DNA of 39,318 nt, taken from the IMG/VR virus record IMGVR_UViG_3300000553_000107, positions 1 through 39,318 of that record, one strand, 5' to 3'. Shown here in pieces: positions 32,546-39,318 of this stretch (positions are counted from its first letter, which is position 1; each line of letters opens with the position of its first letter). The position numbers and the translations under genes were made by a program. The DNA comes from a virus. The notes under the pieces are model-generated. The model saw only the letters and a program-made list of their open reading frames with translations, ran no database searches and was not told the DNA's origin.

Positions 32546-33612
32546 GTTATTTGATACTCATTGATAAGATGCAATATGAAATTTGATAGCATGGTAATAT
32601 CTTTCATTGTATTGGTCAATGGTCTACTCACAATGATAAATACCTCATCTTTTTGTGGTTCGTTTGGATTTTTTGGTTCCTCCGGTGTTGCTTCGTCTGC
32701 TTCCGCAACTACTTCTGCTCCAGGAGCAACAGCAACATCTGGGGAAACATCGATGGGGGCTCTTAATGAGAAAAATCCAACATATTTGCCCTTAATCTTT
32801 CGTATTACCAAATCCTTATTCTTTCCACTCATTTCTTCGGGAGTACCATATTGAAGTTCTGTGGGGGTTTTCTTGGTCGGCTTTACTTCCATTCTATTGA
32901 CGGCATCCATCTCTTGTTGAGTGAATAATGAACCAGCATTTTCTGGCTTGGCAAGCAATGCATCAAAATTTTCCACCGACTTAATATTTCTTACTACAGG
33001 AGATTCTTTTTCTTCATTTAATGGAGTTGTAACAACATAATCAACAACTTTTCTAGCAAAATTTCTCGGAACATTATATTGCATTACCAACAAATCTACA
33101 GCATCTTTACCTGTTAATGTGGACTTTCTTACGGTTTGAACCAATCCTTGATCCTTATTTCCCGGATCAAAATATGAATAATCATTAATTTCATTAATAA
33201 TGCCACGAATATGTTCTTTAAGTTTTTCCTTAATAACAATGGATTTAATAGATTCTTTCAATTGTCTAGTAAGATTTTCTGTTAACGAATTATGTTTACT
33301 TTTAACAATAGCAAGTGCTTCTTCTGGAGTCTTGCCAGATGCAATTAGCTTTGTATATGTTACCAATTCAATTGGTTTAGCCCCAGGAATTTCTGCAAAA
33401 AATTTCTTTTCTTCCACCGAATAATTAGGATCCGCATCTCCAGTACTCTGCGGCCAGCGTGGAATATTCTCATTAACAGATTCGTTCTTATCATGCATAT
33501 GCAAAGCAGCAAGATATTTATTTACTGGTCCAGATGTACATCCAACTTTCTTTCCAGTAGATTTCTTGTAAACACATGTCTTATTACCAACCTTTTTATA
33601 TGAATATGGCAT
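32542..33612 (-). CDS. unknown prohead-region protein, 356 residues
   Basis: Unrecognised as a family. The N-terminus is basic with paired Cys (YKKVGNKTCVYKKSTGKKVG, then CTSGPVNKYLAALH). The middle has LTENLTRQLKESIKSIVIKE followed by KLKEHIRGIINEI, amphipathic helices of the type seen at the start of other proteins here. The C-terminal third has a beta core (DLVIRKIKGKYVGFFSLRAP), an acidic Ala/Pro linker (VAVAPGAEVVAEADEATPEE) and VFIIVSRPLTNTMKDITML. A packaged head or prohead core protein is the likely role. Its leader (33613-33626) is identical to that of the YceK-like lipoprotein gene. Confidence 0.6.
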   Translation of the reverse strand: MPYSYKKVGNKTCVYKKSTGKKVGCTSGPVNKYLAALHMHDKNESVNENIPRWPQSTGDADPNYSVEEKKFFAEIPGAKPIELVTYTKLIASGKTPEEALAIVKSKHNSLTENLTRQLKESIKSIVIKEKLKEHIRGIINEINDYSYFDPGNKDQGLVQTVRKSTLTGKDAVDLLVMQYNVPRNFARKVVDYVVTTPLNEEKESPVVRNIKSVENFDALLAKPENAGSLFTQQEMDAVNRMEVKPTKKTPTELQYGTPEEMSGKNKDLVIRKIKGKYVGFFSLRAPIDVSPDVAVAPGAEVVAEADEATPEEPKNPNEPQKDEVFIIVSRPLTNTMKDITMLSNFILHLINEYQIT

Positions 33613-33626
33613 TGTACATATAAATA
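33613..33626 (-). promoter_or_regulatory. TATTTATATGTACA leader, copy 2
   Basis: The same 19 bases (33610-33628) precede the lipoprotein gene at 28572. Here the leader lies between the homing endonuclease stop (33634) and the 356-residue gene, so it could keep the downstream genes expressed despite the insertion. Confidence 0.45.
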
Positions 33627-33633
33627 GTAACTA

Positions 33634-35313
33634 TCAACAGATTAATTCATATTTTAGATGACCACAATCCCAAATTCTATCATAACCATTATTTTGCATG
33701 TTCTGCCATTCTGACAGATTTGAGTCGAAATTAACAAACTTCTTACTCAATGTGTGTTTGGCAAACCCAAATCTATGATGTCGTCTATAATTCTTATCCT
33801 TTCCAAAATACCAATAATTAGGAGTACCATCACTAATCTTTTTAAATCCGATAGAAGCATATAAATTTTTGACAGAGTGTGTCCATCTTCTATCAGCATA
33901 ACTAATAACCTTATATGGTTTATGAATTTTAATAAAATGGTTTAAGAGTTTGCTTGCCCCGCCCACAACAGTTTTGTTAGATGCATATCTTATTAGCTCA
34001 TATTGACCCACAACAGACGTGGTATTCATAAACACTCTCGACTTACCGAAAGTCATTAATGATACCAATTCATCTTTATGAAAAAGGCCATAACAAATAC
34101 TACTTACATCATTTCCCTGTATATGATTAACATTTAAAAACCTCTTCTTGTCAACATTATCAATGGATCTTATATCACATGCTCTAGCATAAAGCTTATC
34201 AGTAGATTGTTTTAATATGTGTTTTAATTTATTATAAACAATATCTTTATTAAACAACCATTCGTCTTCAAATATATGAATCAAATGAATCCCCTGTTTT
34301 TCACATTCAATGGTTTTATTAAGATGATATGATTTATTCTTCATACCACCAATTTCTCCGTGCCAAAATAATCCATCACATTCAATCCCAATATTTAATG
34401 ACGGAATGTATATATCCAATTCTTTACCATTTAAAATAGTCTTGTCTCTGGATTTAATATCGATATTTGGTAATAACATTTTTATATACTTTGTTACCTC
34501 CTCTTCAAATATAGAAGACGATTTATAACAAGTCTGACACCGGGGGATATCGCCATCTTCTAAACAATCAACAAATTCGGTATTACAAACCAAACATTTA
34601 AATTTATAGTTGCCATAATAACCACCTGATATATATTCTTCTCTAGTAAATAATACAGCATATCTCCCACGTAATCTATCAGAATTTATAAGTGTATCAA
34701 AAAAATCACCCCTGCGTGTATTAGATATCTTATTGGCAATAGCAGCCACTTGTCTTACATTATTTACTCCGTATTTCTTAAATACACATTCTTCTTTTAA
34801 TTTCTGATCAGATAATATCCATTCAACTCCATGATTTTTTAAACAAGTAGATTTCTTCTTATCCGATATTCCATCTGCCTGTGAAATATTATCTACCCCA
34901 TATCTTTCCTTTACTGTTACCTTTCGTTTGTTTATAACACCAACGTTACTTAATCCATATTCTTTCCCATATTTCCTTAAATTACTAGATTTAATCTTAT
35001 CAATGGTAACGGGATTACTTTGGGCACATAAAGAGCAACACGCGGTTAGATATCCACGATTGAAAGAAAAAAATGTAGGCGGATTGTTACAAACAGGATT
35101 TCCACATTTTATAAACCCCACGTTGTTGATAATATGCCACAATCTCTGCTTAACCGGAGAATTAAACTTATTAAGAAAGAAGGTTTCTTCACAAATTTGG
35201 TTCCATTTGTCCATAAAATTGTATTTCTTAAACCAATCAATTTTACATTTCTTTGCTGTTGGATTGCCGATTCGATTTAACAAGTTACTTTTTGCCCATT
35301 CTCGTATTATCAT
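33634..35313 (-). CDS. free-standing homing endonuclease, EDxHD/Vsr-like nuclease with C-terminal GNAT/Mom-like domain
   Basis: A 559-residue protein from ATG 35313, chosen for the AAAGGA ribosome site 6 nt upstream (the frame runs on to 35367 without one). The N-terminal 100 residues include a Cys-rich finger (CGNPVCNNPP, CCSLC). Several KYG-type repeats follow (RKYGKEYG, ERYGVDNISQ, KKYGVNNVRQ), then a zinc ribbon (CLVC, CQTC) and the nuclease core KELDIYIPSLNIGIECDG, FWHGE, KSYHLNKTIECE, LIHIFEDEW. The C-terminal domain has ARACDIRS, NHIQGNDVS, YGLFHKDELVSLMTFGKSRV, GGASKLLNHF, SYADRRWTHSVKNLYASIGF and PNYWYFGK. It lies 74 bases after the intein-bearing gp21-like gene. Confidence 0.82.
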   Translation of the reverse strand: MIIREWAKSNLLNRIGNPTAKKCKIDWFKKYNFMDKWNQICEETFFLNKFNSPVKQRLWHIINNVGFIKCGNPVCNNPPTFFSFNRGYLTACCSLCAQSNPVTIDKIKSSNLRKYGKEYGLSNVGVINKRKVTVKERYGVDNISQADGISDKKKSTCLKNHGVEWILSDQKLKEECVFKKYGVNNVRQVAAIANKISNTRRGDFFDTLINSDRLRGRYAVLFTREEYISGGYYGNYKFKCLVCNTEFVDCLEDGDIPRCQTCYKSSSIFEEEVTKYIKMLLPNIDIKSRDKTILNGKELDIYIPSLNIGIECDGLFWHGEIGGMKNKSYHLNKTIECEKQGIHLIHIFEDEWLFNKDIVYNKLKHILKQSTDKLYARACDIRSIDNVDKKRFLNVNHIQGNDVSSICYGLFHKDELVSLMTFGKSRVFMNTTSVVGQYELIRYASNKTVVGGASKLLNHFIKIHKPYKVISYADRRWTHSVKNLYASIGFKKISDGTPNYWYFGKDKNYRRHHRFGFAKHTLSKKFVNFDSNLSEWQNMQNNGYDRIWDCGHLKYELIC

Positions 35314-35387
35314 ATTATATCCTTTGACTTTGAATATAATTATAGCAAAAGAAACAAAAAGAATCAATATTTTATAGATTTTGAATA

Positions 35388-37136
35388 TTACTTGATTTCA
35401 GAAAGAATATCGCGGATAATTGTTTCTGTTGATTCCCATTTATTTGATAATGGATTATGAACAACATTATGACTCACAGACTCATTCAATTGATCTTCGG
35501 GGAACATAAATGCGCCAACAGTGCTTGGATTTGATACGAAGTCAAAGCTGATTAAACTAAAATCATCCTGCACTTCGACAACACCTTCCGCCATATTCTT
35601 TACTGACCCCATACCACGGCTAGATATGCCAAGGGTAATTCCAGAACGAAGCAATTCTTTTAAAATGTTACCACATGGAGTCGGCAGAATTTCAACTTCT
35701 CCCATTAAATCCTTACCTTCCCACCACATTCTAACAATGTTATGGGATACATTTTTAAGATTAACAACACTCGAATTTCCTGACCAAAATGCATGATTAT
35801 TATCTTGGCAATAAAATGTACCATTTTTTACGGTTACACAATGCACCGTGTCATCATAATCAACTTCTTCAATTTTTATAAATCTAAAATCAATATGGAT
35901 AGCGACAGCTTCCTTTATCCACAATCTGTGTAATATTGATTTGTTTTTTGCTTCAATAATCCTTCCGGCAAACATATAATCTTCAGTAGTTATTTGTTCC
36001 TTAATTGTTCCAGACATTCCAAGTTTTAAGATAACTTCATAAAAATCTTCTACCAACTGCTTTGAAACAGAAAATATAGATGTTCTATCATATTTACCAA
36101 CGACAGTCCCATCACCATTTAAAAACCAATCATATAAATTTTGCAACAATGCTGTGGACGCATTCTTGATATCCGTGGGTATAAATTTTGTATATTTATC
36201 TCCTAACTTTGAAAGATATGTCCACAAACGAGCATCTGAACAATTAAATGTTATACCCCCGTCGCCTTTATCCCATTCATTCCATTTTAATTCAGGACTT
36301 AATTGGTTTAAAATCTCTCTAAATGCATCAGCAATTTCCCCCTTATTTTGTGTTATAAATATACCATATCCATCACTTGTATTTCTATTTGCACAATGTC
36401 CTTCTGCAAGATAAAATCCCAAAAACGAAAACCATGCGTTTACATTTAGTGTTAACGCAGTAGTTTGTTTAATTATATAATCTCTAGATTGATTTTTTGC
36501 GACATCTTCAATATTAACCGCATCAACTTTGTAGAAATCATAATCAATTCCATTCCAATTTTCTGCAACAATTGGAATAGACAAATGTGGAGTGTTTGTT
36601 TGTTTAGATATTTCAAATATTTCTTGTGCTGTCTTTTCTATAAAATTATTTTTTCTATCTTTCAAAACAAATCTGTGATTTGGAGTTACCAAGACATCTA
36701 TATTTTTTCCTTTTATAGATATCATTTTACCCTTATATGGATCATTAATTACTCGTTCAACTAAATTAAATTCAATTGTGTTAGTTTCCGTGTTTAATGT
36801 TACAACATTTTCTCCAATAATAATATCTTTTAGATATTTCCAACCGTTAATTGTCAATATTTGTGCACTGGGACGATGGCATTCCGGATGATCTAATTCT
36901 CCCATTGCCCGTTTTTGTTTAACAAAGTCTTGCTCATACTTATGAGCTTCACGCATAAGAATTTCGTATGGATAAACCCTACCATTTTGATTCTTTTCTT
37001 CTGCCCGTTGAAGAATGCCAGTAACCAGGGTTTTTCCTGACTTTCTAGCAGCAGTTCCTTCAAACGCTTCATTCAATTCTTCTTTTGAAATGGTGAATGG
37101 AGTATACCCACATATCGGTTTATCTGTTTTATTCAT
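35388..37136 (-). CDS. prohead protease, T4 gp21-like, containing an intein
   Basis: A precursor of 582 residues. The exteins (1-85 and 455-582) together make 213 residues, the size of T4 gp21. The N-extein has NQNGRVYPYEILMREAHKYE and ends in the catalytic-His motif MGELDHPE (H83). The C-extein begins SSVVNLKNVSHNIVRMWWEG, with EILPTPCGNILKELL and the Ser motif LGISSRGMGSVK (Ser505 or Ser506 the likely nucleophile), then SLISFDFVSNPS. The protease cuts scaffold and capsid proteins during head maturation. The intein separates the His motif from the Ser motif, so no active protease can exist before splicing. The gene lies upstream of the gp22 and gp23 genes, as in T4, with a homing endonuclease inserted after it. 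Confidence 0.93.
   Translation of the reverse strand: MNKTDKPICGYTPFTISKEELNEAFEGTAARKSGKTLVTGILQRAEEKNQNGRVYPYEILMREAHKYEQDFVKQKRAMGELDHPECHRPSAQILTINGWKYLKDIIIGENVVTLNTETNTIEFNLVERVINDPYKGKMISIKGKNIDVLVTPNHRFVLKDRKNNFIEKTAQEIFEISKQTNTPHLSIPIVAENWNGIDYDFYKVDAVNIEDVAKNQSRDYIIKQTTALTLNVNAWFSFLGFYLAEGHCANRNTSDGYGIFITQNKGEIADAFREILNQLSPELKWNEWDKGDGGITFNCSDARLWTYLSKLGDKYTKFIPTDIKNASTALLQNLYDWFLNGDGTVVGKYDRTSIFSVSKQLVEDFYEVILKLGMSGTIKEQITTEDYMFAGRIIEAKNKSILHRLWIKEAVAIHIDFRFIKIEEVDYDDTVHCVTVKNGTFYCQDNNHAFWSGNSSVVNLKNVSHNIVRMWWEGKDLMGEVEILPTPCGNILKELLRSGITLGISSRGMGSVKNMAEGVVEVQDDFSLISFDFVSNPSTVGAFMFPEDQLNESVSHNVVHNPLSNKWESTETIIRDILSEIK
35775..36881 (-). mobile_element. LAGLIDADG intein in the prohead protease gene
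   Basis: A 369-residue insert (precursor C86 to N454). Block A: CHRPSAQILTINGWKYLKD, with Cys as the first residue. Block B: DVLVTPNHRFVLKD, with the TxxH motif. Two LAGLIDADG helices: WFSFLGFYLAEGH (236-247) and LQNLYDWFLNGDGTVVG (331-347). Block F: HCVTVKNGTFYCQ. Block G: NNHAFWSGN followed by Ser455. Residues GN replace the common HN, so the usual penultimate His is missing; some natural inteins lack it and still splice. The homing endonuclease motifs keep their acidic residues (E246, D342). Confidence 0.93.
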
Positions 37137-37139
37137 ATT

Positions 37140-38045
37140 TTACTTTTGGATTTCTCCGGATAACTTATCTTGCGTCGGCGCTGCTGCTGGAGCAGGTGTT
37201 GCCGCAGGAGCTACTGCTGGTGCAGCCGCTGCCGGGCCTAGAATAGTTATAACACGAGATGTATCAATGAAATATCGCTTCTGTTTGCTTTCTTTAGTAC
37301 CGGCTTCTGCACCGGTCAATACCAATTGAAATTTATTCTTAACGCTTTCAATCCCAATATTAGAAACTGCGATTGTATAATCTCCCAGAATTGGTTGTCC
37401 GAAACTTCCCTTGCTTGCATGAATAGAAACCTGTTTATTTAAAAGTTTTTGTTTAAGTTCAGCAATTTTGGCATTAATAATTTTGACCTTATTTGCTTCA
37501 ATGGATGCATCAAGAGCATCCATATCTCTCTTTATATTGAGCTGCACACCGCCGGTAGGAGCGGGTGCAGCAGGAGCTGCCGGGGCAGCGTCGGCCTCGT
37601 CGATTCTATAGAATGGTGCGGCACGTTTTACCAATTGTTGGAGTTTGGTAATACTCTTGACTTTCTTGGTATCTTTCTTTGTTACGGCAGATTTCTTTTC
37701 TTTATTAATATAATCTACGTCTGATCTATGAATTGGTTCATTAATGGGTTTATCTTCTTTAGGAGCAGGATTTTCAAATTTTTTCTTAGTTGCTTTCTTA
37801 CCCTCATTAATAGCGTCCAATTCGGTTTCTTCATTTACTTCCGCCGAAGGACCATCAACAATTGTGAATCCTGTTGACGAAGTGGCCGCCCGTTCATTTC
37901 CCTTGGATTTTTTGTTTGCATTCCATGCCATCTTGGTTGCGGGGCATGAAACTCCACCGGTTGCAGAAACTTCTCGCAATTTCTTTTCGGTAACTATTTC
38001 TTTAACAATATGTCTAACGATCTCTTTTAGTTGTGCAGAATTCAT
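37140..38045 (-). CDS. unknown prohead-region protein, 301 residues, with Ala/Pro-rich linkers
   Basis: Unrecognised. The N-terminus MNSAQLKEIVRHIVKEIVTE is an amphipathic helix like that of the 267-residue zinc-finger protein. A basic disordered region follows (KKATKKKFENPAPKEDK), then a Pro/Ala linker (AAPAAPAAPAPTGG), a coiled coil (AKIAELKQKLLNKQ), a small beta domain (GDYTIAVSNIGIESVKNKFQ; YFIDTSRVITILGP) and a second Ala/Pro tail. ATGA overlap with the upstream gene, 3 nt before the protease gene. Such composition suits an internal head or core protein. Confidence 0.6.
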   Translation of the reverse strand: MNSAQLKEIVRHIVKEIVTEKKLREVSATGGVSCPATKMAWNANKKSKGNERAATSSTGFTIVDGPSAEVNEETELDAINEGKKATKKKFENPAPKEDKPINEPIHRSDVDYINKEKKSAVTKKDTKKVKSITKLQQLVKRAAPFYRIDEADAAPAAPAAPAPTGGVQLNIKRDMDALDASIEANKVKIINAKIAELKQKLLNKQVSIHASKGSFGQPILGDYTIAVSNIGIESVKNKFQLVLTGAEAGTKESKQKRYFIDTSRVITILGPAAAAPAVAPAATPAPAAAPTQDKLSGEIQK

Positions 38046-38905
38046 ATATTTTTAGTAATTTCCTTGATTAACTCATGGGACAAAAGAAGGACAGAAATGT
38101 GATTATCCTTAACTCCACGATCAGTTTTAAGATTATTAAGTTGATTAACCACTTCTGCAATTTTAATTTTAATCACCTGTGAATCAACCTTTTTGACAAT
38201 TTCAAACAATTGTTTCTTGATACTTTCCTTCTCCTTAGTAACAAATTCGTCCAATTTGTTAGTATTTGATACATTATTAATATATTCTCGGAGAATATGT
38301 TTCTGTTCATCATTGAAATCTTTATACTTGGAATTCATACTATCAATTAAAATTTTATAAGTAAGCAATCTAACATCTTCGCTCTGGGACTTGTAGTATT
38401 CCAGCAATTTTTCTTCTTCGGTTTTCTTGGCAACAACACTTGGACGACAAAGAAGGTTCTCGATAAGACAGTTTCTTGCTTGAGAAATGCTAATAATATC
38501 GAAAGATTTATCGGTATTTTCCAATAGTTTATAAATGGAAGCATACACTTTATAATTTCTTACACTCGACTTTAGAAAATTCTCAATGGGATAAATTGAC
38601 TTAATTTCCTTGATTAATTCAAATTTTTCTTGTAAAAGCGCTCTATTATTTAGTCTTTCTTTGGATTTAACGGCGATTGAAATTGCTCTGTCGGCTTTTC
38701 CTTCGTCTGCAAATTGTTCATTAACCAAGAAATTGTATAGTTGCCACTCTTTCCCTAATTCTCGCCCCTCATTAAAATACTTGAAAAGGATATCTTTGGC
38801 AGGACTATCTTTTTTTCCGGACAGAATATCTGCTGTTACCTGTTTTGTTAATAGCTCAAACAAAATCCCGGTGTTTTTGAATTTAGAGTGCTTGGATTTT
38901 TGCAT
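38042..38905 (-). CDS. conserved T4-like protein of unknown function, 287 residues
   Basis: A helical, charged protein. The opening KFKNTGILFELLTKQVTADI followed by YFNEGRELGKEWQLYNFLVN, and RNYKVYASIYKLLENTD in the middle, are familiar from hypothetical proteins found near the head genes of T4-like phages of aquatic bacteria. No catalytic motif is apparent. The position just upstream of the 301-residue gene and the protease suggests a role in prohead assembly. The start has no strong ribosome site; a TATTTATA box lies 21 nt upstream. Confidence 0.65.
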   Translation of the reverse strand: MQKSKHSKFKNTGILFELLTKQVTADILSGKKDSPAKDILFKYFNEGRELGKEWQLYNFLVNEQFADEGKADRAISIAVKSKERLNNRALLQEKFELIKEIKSIYPIENFLKSSVRNYKVYASIYKLLENTDKSFDIISISQARNCLIENLLCRPSVVAKKTEEEKLLEYYKSQSEDVRLLTYKILIDSMNSKYKDFNDEQKHILREYINNVSNTNKLDEFVTKEKESIKKQLFEIVKKVDSQVIKIKIAEVVNQLNNLKTDRGVKDNHISVLLLSHELIKEITKNI

Positions 38906-38926
38906 ATATATATAGAATACCTTAAT

Positions 38927-38934
38927 TATAAATA
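38927..38934 (-). promoter_or_regulatory. TATTTATA box 21 nt before the 287-residue gene
   Basis: Minus-strand TATTTATA in the 69-base space between the partial right-edge gene and the 287-residue gene; an AAGG follows between box and ATG. Confidence 0.3.
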
Positions 38935-38974
38935 TAAATCATTTCATCAAATATACTAATAATTAGCATAATTG

Positions 38975-39318
38975 TTATTCGAGTATGTTGCTTTCATCTA
39001 ACATAGACTTCATTGACCCAGATTCCTTATTCTCTGTCAATAGTTGTGTTTTTACATCTCCAATATTAAGAAAGTTCTTCAGTTTTGATAAGTCCAATGT
39101 CGGAACAGTTGCTTTTGGACTAATAGTTGATTGCTTTGATTCCAAACTTAAAGGAGACTTTTTCTTGATAGGATCTTTTCGATGCTTCTCATGATTCTCA
39201 AGATTGCCAAGAGGATCCTCCCCAAATGGATATTTACTTGCATCCTTTTCTCCCTTTTGGGATGGACGCTTCGGAGTTTCAGTCAATGGTGCTGGGGCCG
39301 GTTCGCCTCCACCACCGA
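38975..39318 (-). CDS. partial gene, C-terminal 113 residues, possibly the portal protein tail
   Basis: The frame is open to the right edge (reading GGGGEPAPAPLTETPKRPSQ at the edge), so the gene starts outside the window; the in-frame TTG at 39286 is not a likely start. The visible part is disordered and charged (KKKSPLSLESKQSTISPKA) and ends with a short helical tail (LDLSKLKNFLNIGDVKTQLL). In T4 the portal gene (gp20) precedes gp67, gp68 and gp21, so this could be the tail of a portal protein, but no portal motif is visible. The gene truly is truncated by the window, not by mutation. Confidence 0.6.
   Translation of the reverse strand, partial: GGGGEPAPAPLTETPKRPSQKGEKDASKYPFGEDPLGNLENHEKHRKDPIKKKSPLSLESKQSTISPKATVPTLDLSKLKNFLNIGDVKTQLLTENKESGSMKSMLDESNILE

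Noticed and set aside
35388-37136. The protease gene read as a fusion of protease and separate endonuclease
   Set aside because: Splicing blocks A, B, F and G are present at the right places and the flanks join into a normal gp21-sized protein, so it is an intein rather than a domain fusion.
1-39318. tRNA genes and CRISPR arrays
   Set aside because: Gene-free space is very small, and neither a cloverleaf nor evenly spaced direct repeats was seen; the fibre-gene repeats are coding and lack spacers.

Overview
This window is part of the genome of a large, AT-rich, T4-like tailed phage with a contractile tail (myovirus). The diagnosis rests on a prohead protease, scaffold and major capsid trio in T4 order (gp21-gp22-gp23), gp13/gp14/gp15-like neck and tail-completion proteins, and a gp18-like contractile tail sheath. 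The host is probably Gram-negative: there are three proteins with secretion or lipobox signals suited to an outer membrane, a candidate spanin, and a GT9-like glycosyltransferase. The sequence looks like an environmental phage distant from T4 itself; the host cannot be named from the sequence.

Layout. Almost everything is on the minus strand and is transcribed from right to left. From the right edge come a prohead/portal-region block (38975-39318 partial, 38042, 37140), the gp21-like protease interrupted by an intein (35388-37136), a free-standing homing endonuclease (33634-35313), three unassigned virion or prohead-region genes, the gp22-like scaffold, and the gp23-like major capsid gene, which ends in a rho-independent terminator (28614-28639). 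Then follow a YceK/YidQ-like lipoprotein and a zinc-finger protein. A plus-strand island (23943-27515) carries a macro-domain protein, an IMPDH/GMP-reductase-family enzyme, a phosphoribosyltransferase and four small unknowns, and looks like a purine/NAD-nucleotide module. Left of it, again on the minus strand, come a decayed LAGLIDADG endonuclease, a second homing endonuclease, neck and tail-completion genes, a long repetitive fibre, a secreted leucine-rich-repeat protein, a double LamG protein, a holin-like and spanin-like pair, a DUF723 nuclease, a glycosyltransferase, another homing endonuclease and the tail sheath, closed by a second strong terminator (3431-3466). The left end holds one more homing endonuclease, a HAD nucleotidase and a nucleotidyltransferase-fold protein.

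The most striking feature is the load of homing elements: one intein, five free-standing endonucleases of at least three types, and one relic, nearly all beside essential virion genes. Three of the endonucleases share an unusual architecture, in which an EDxHD/Vsr-like nuclease is followed by a C-terminal domain with Mom/GNAT-like motifs. Two others are each preceded by a separate 46-47 codon basic micro-ORF. A second unexplained signal is the motif TATTTATA (minus-strand reading), the reverse complement of the T4 late-promoter box, which recurs just upstream of minus-strand start codons.
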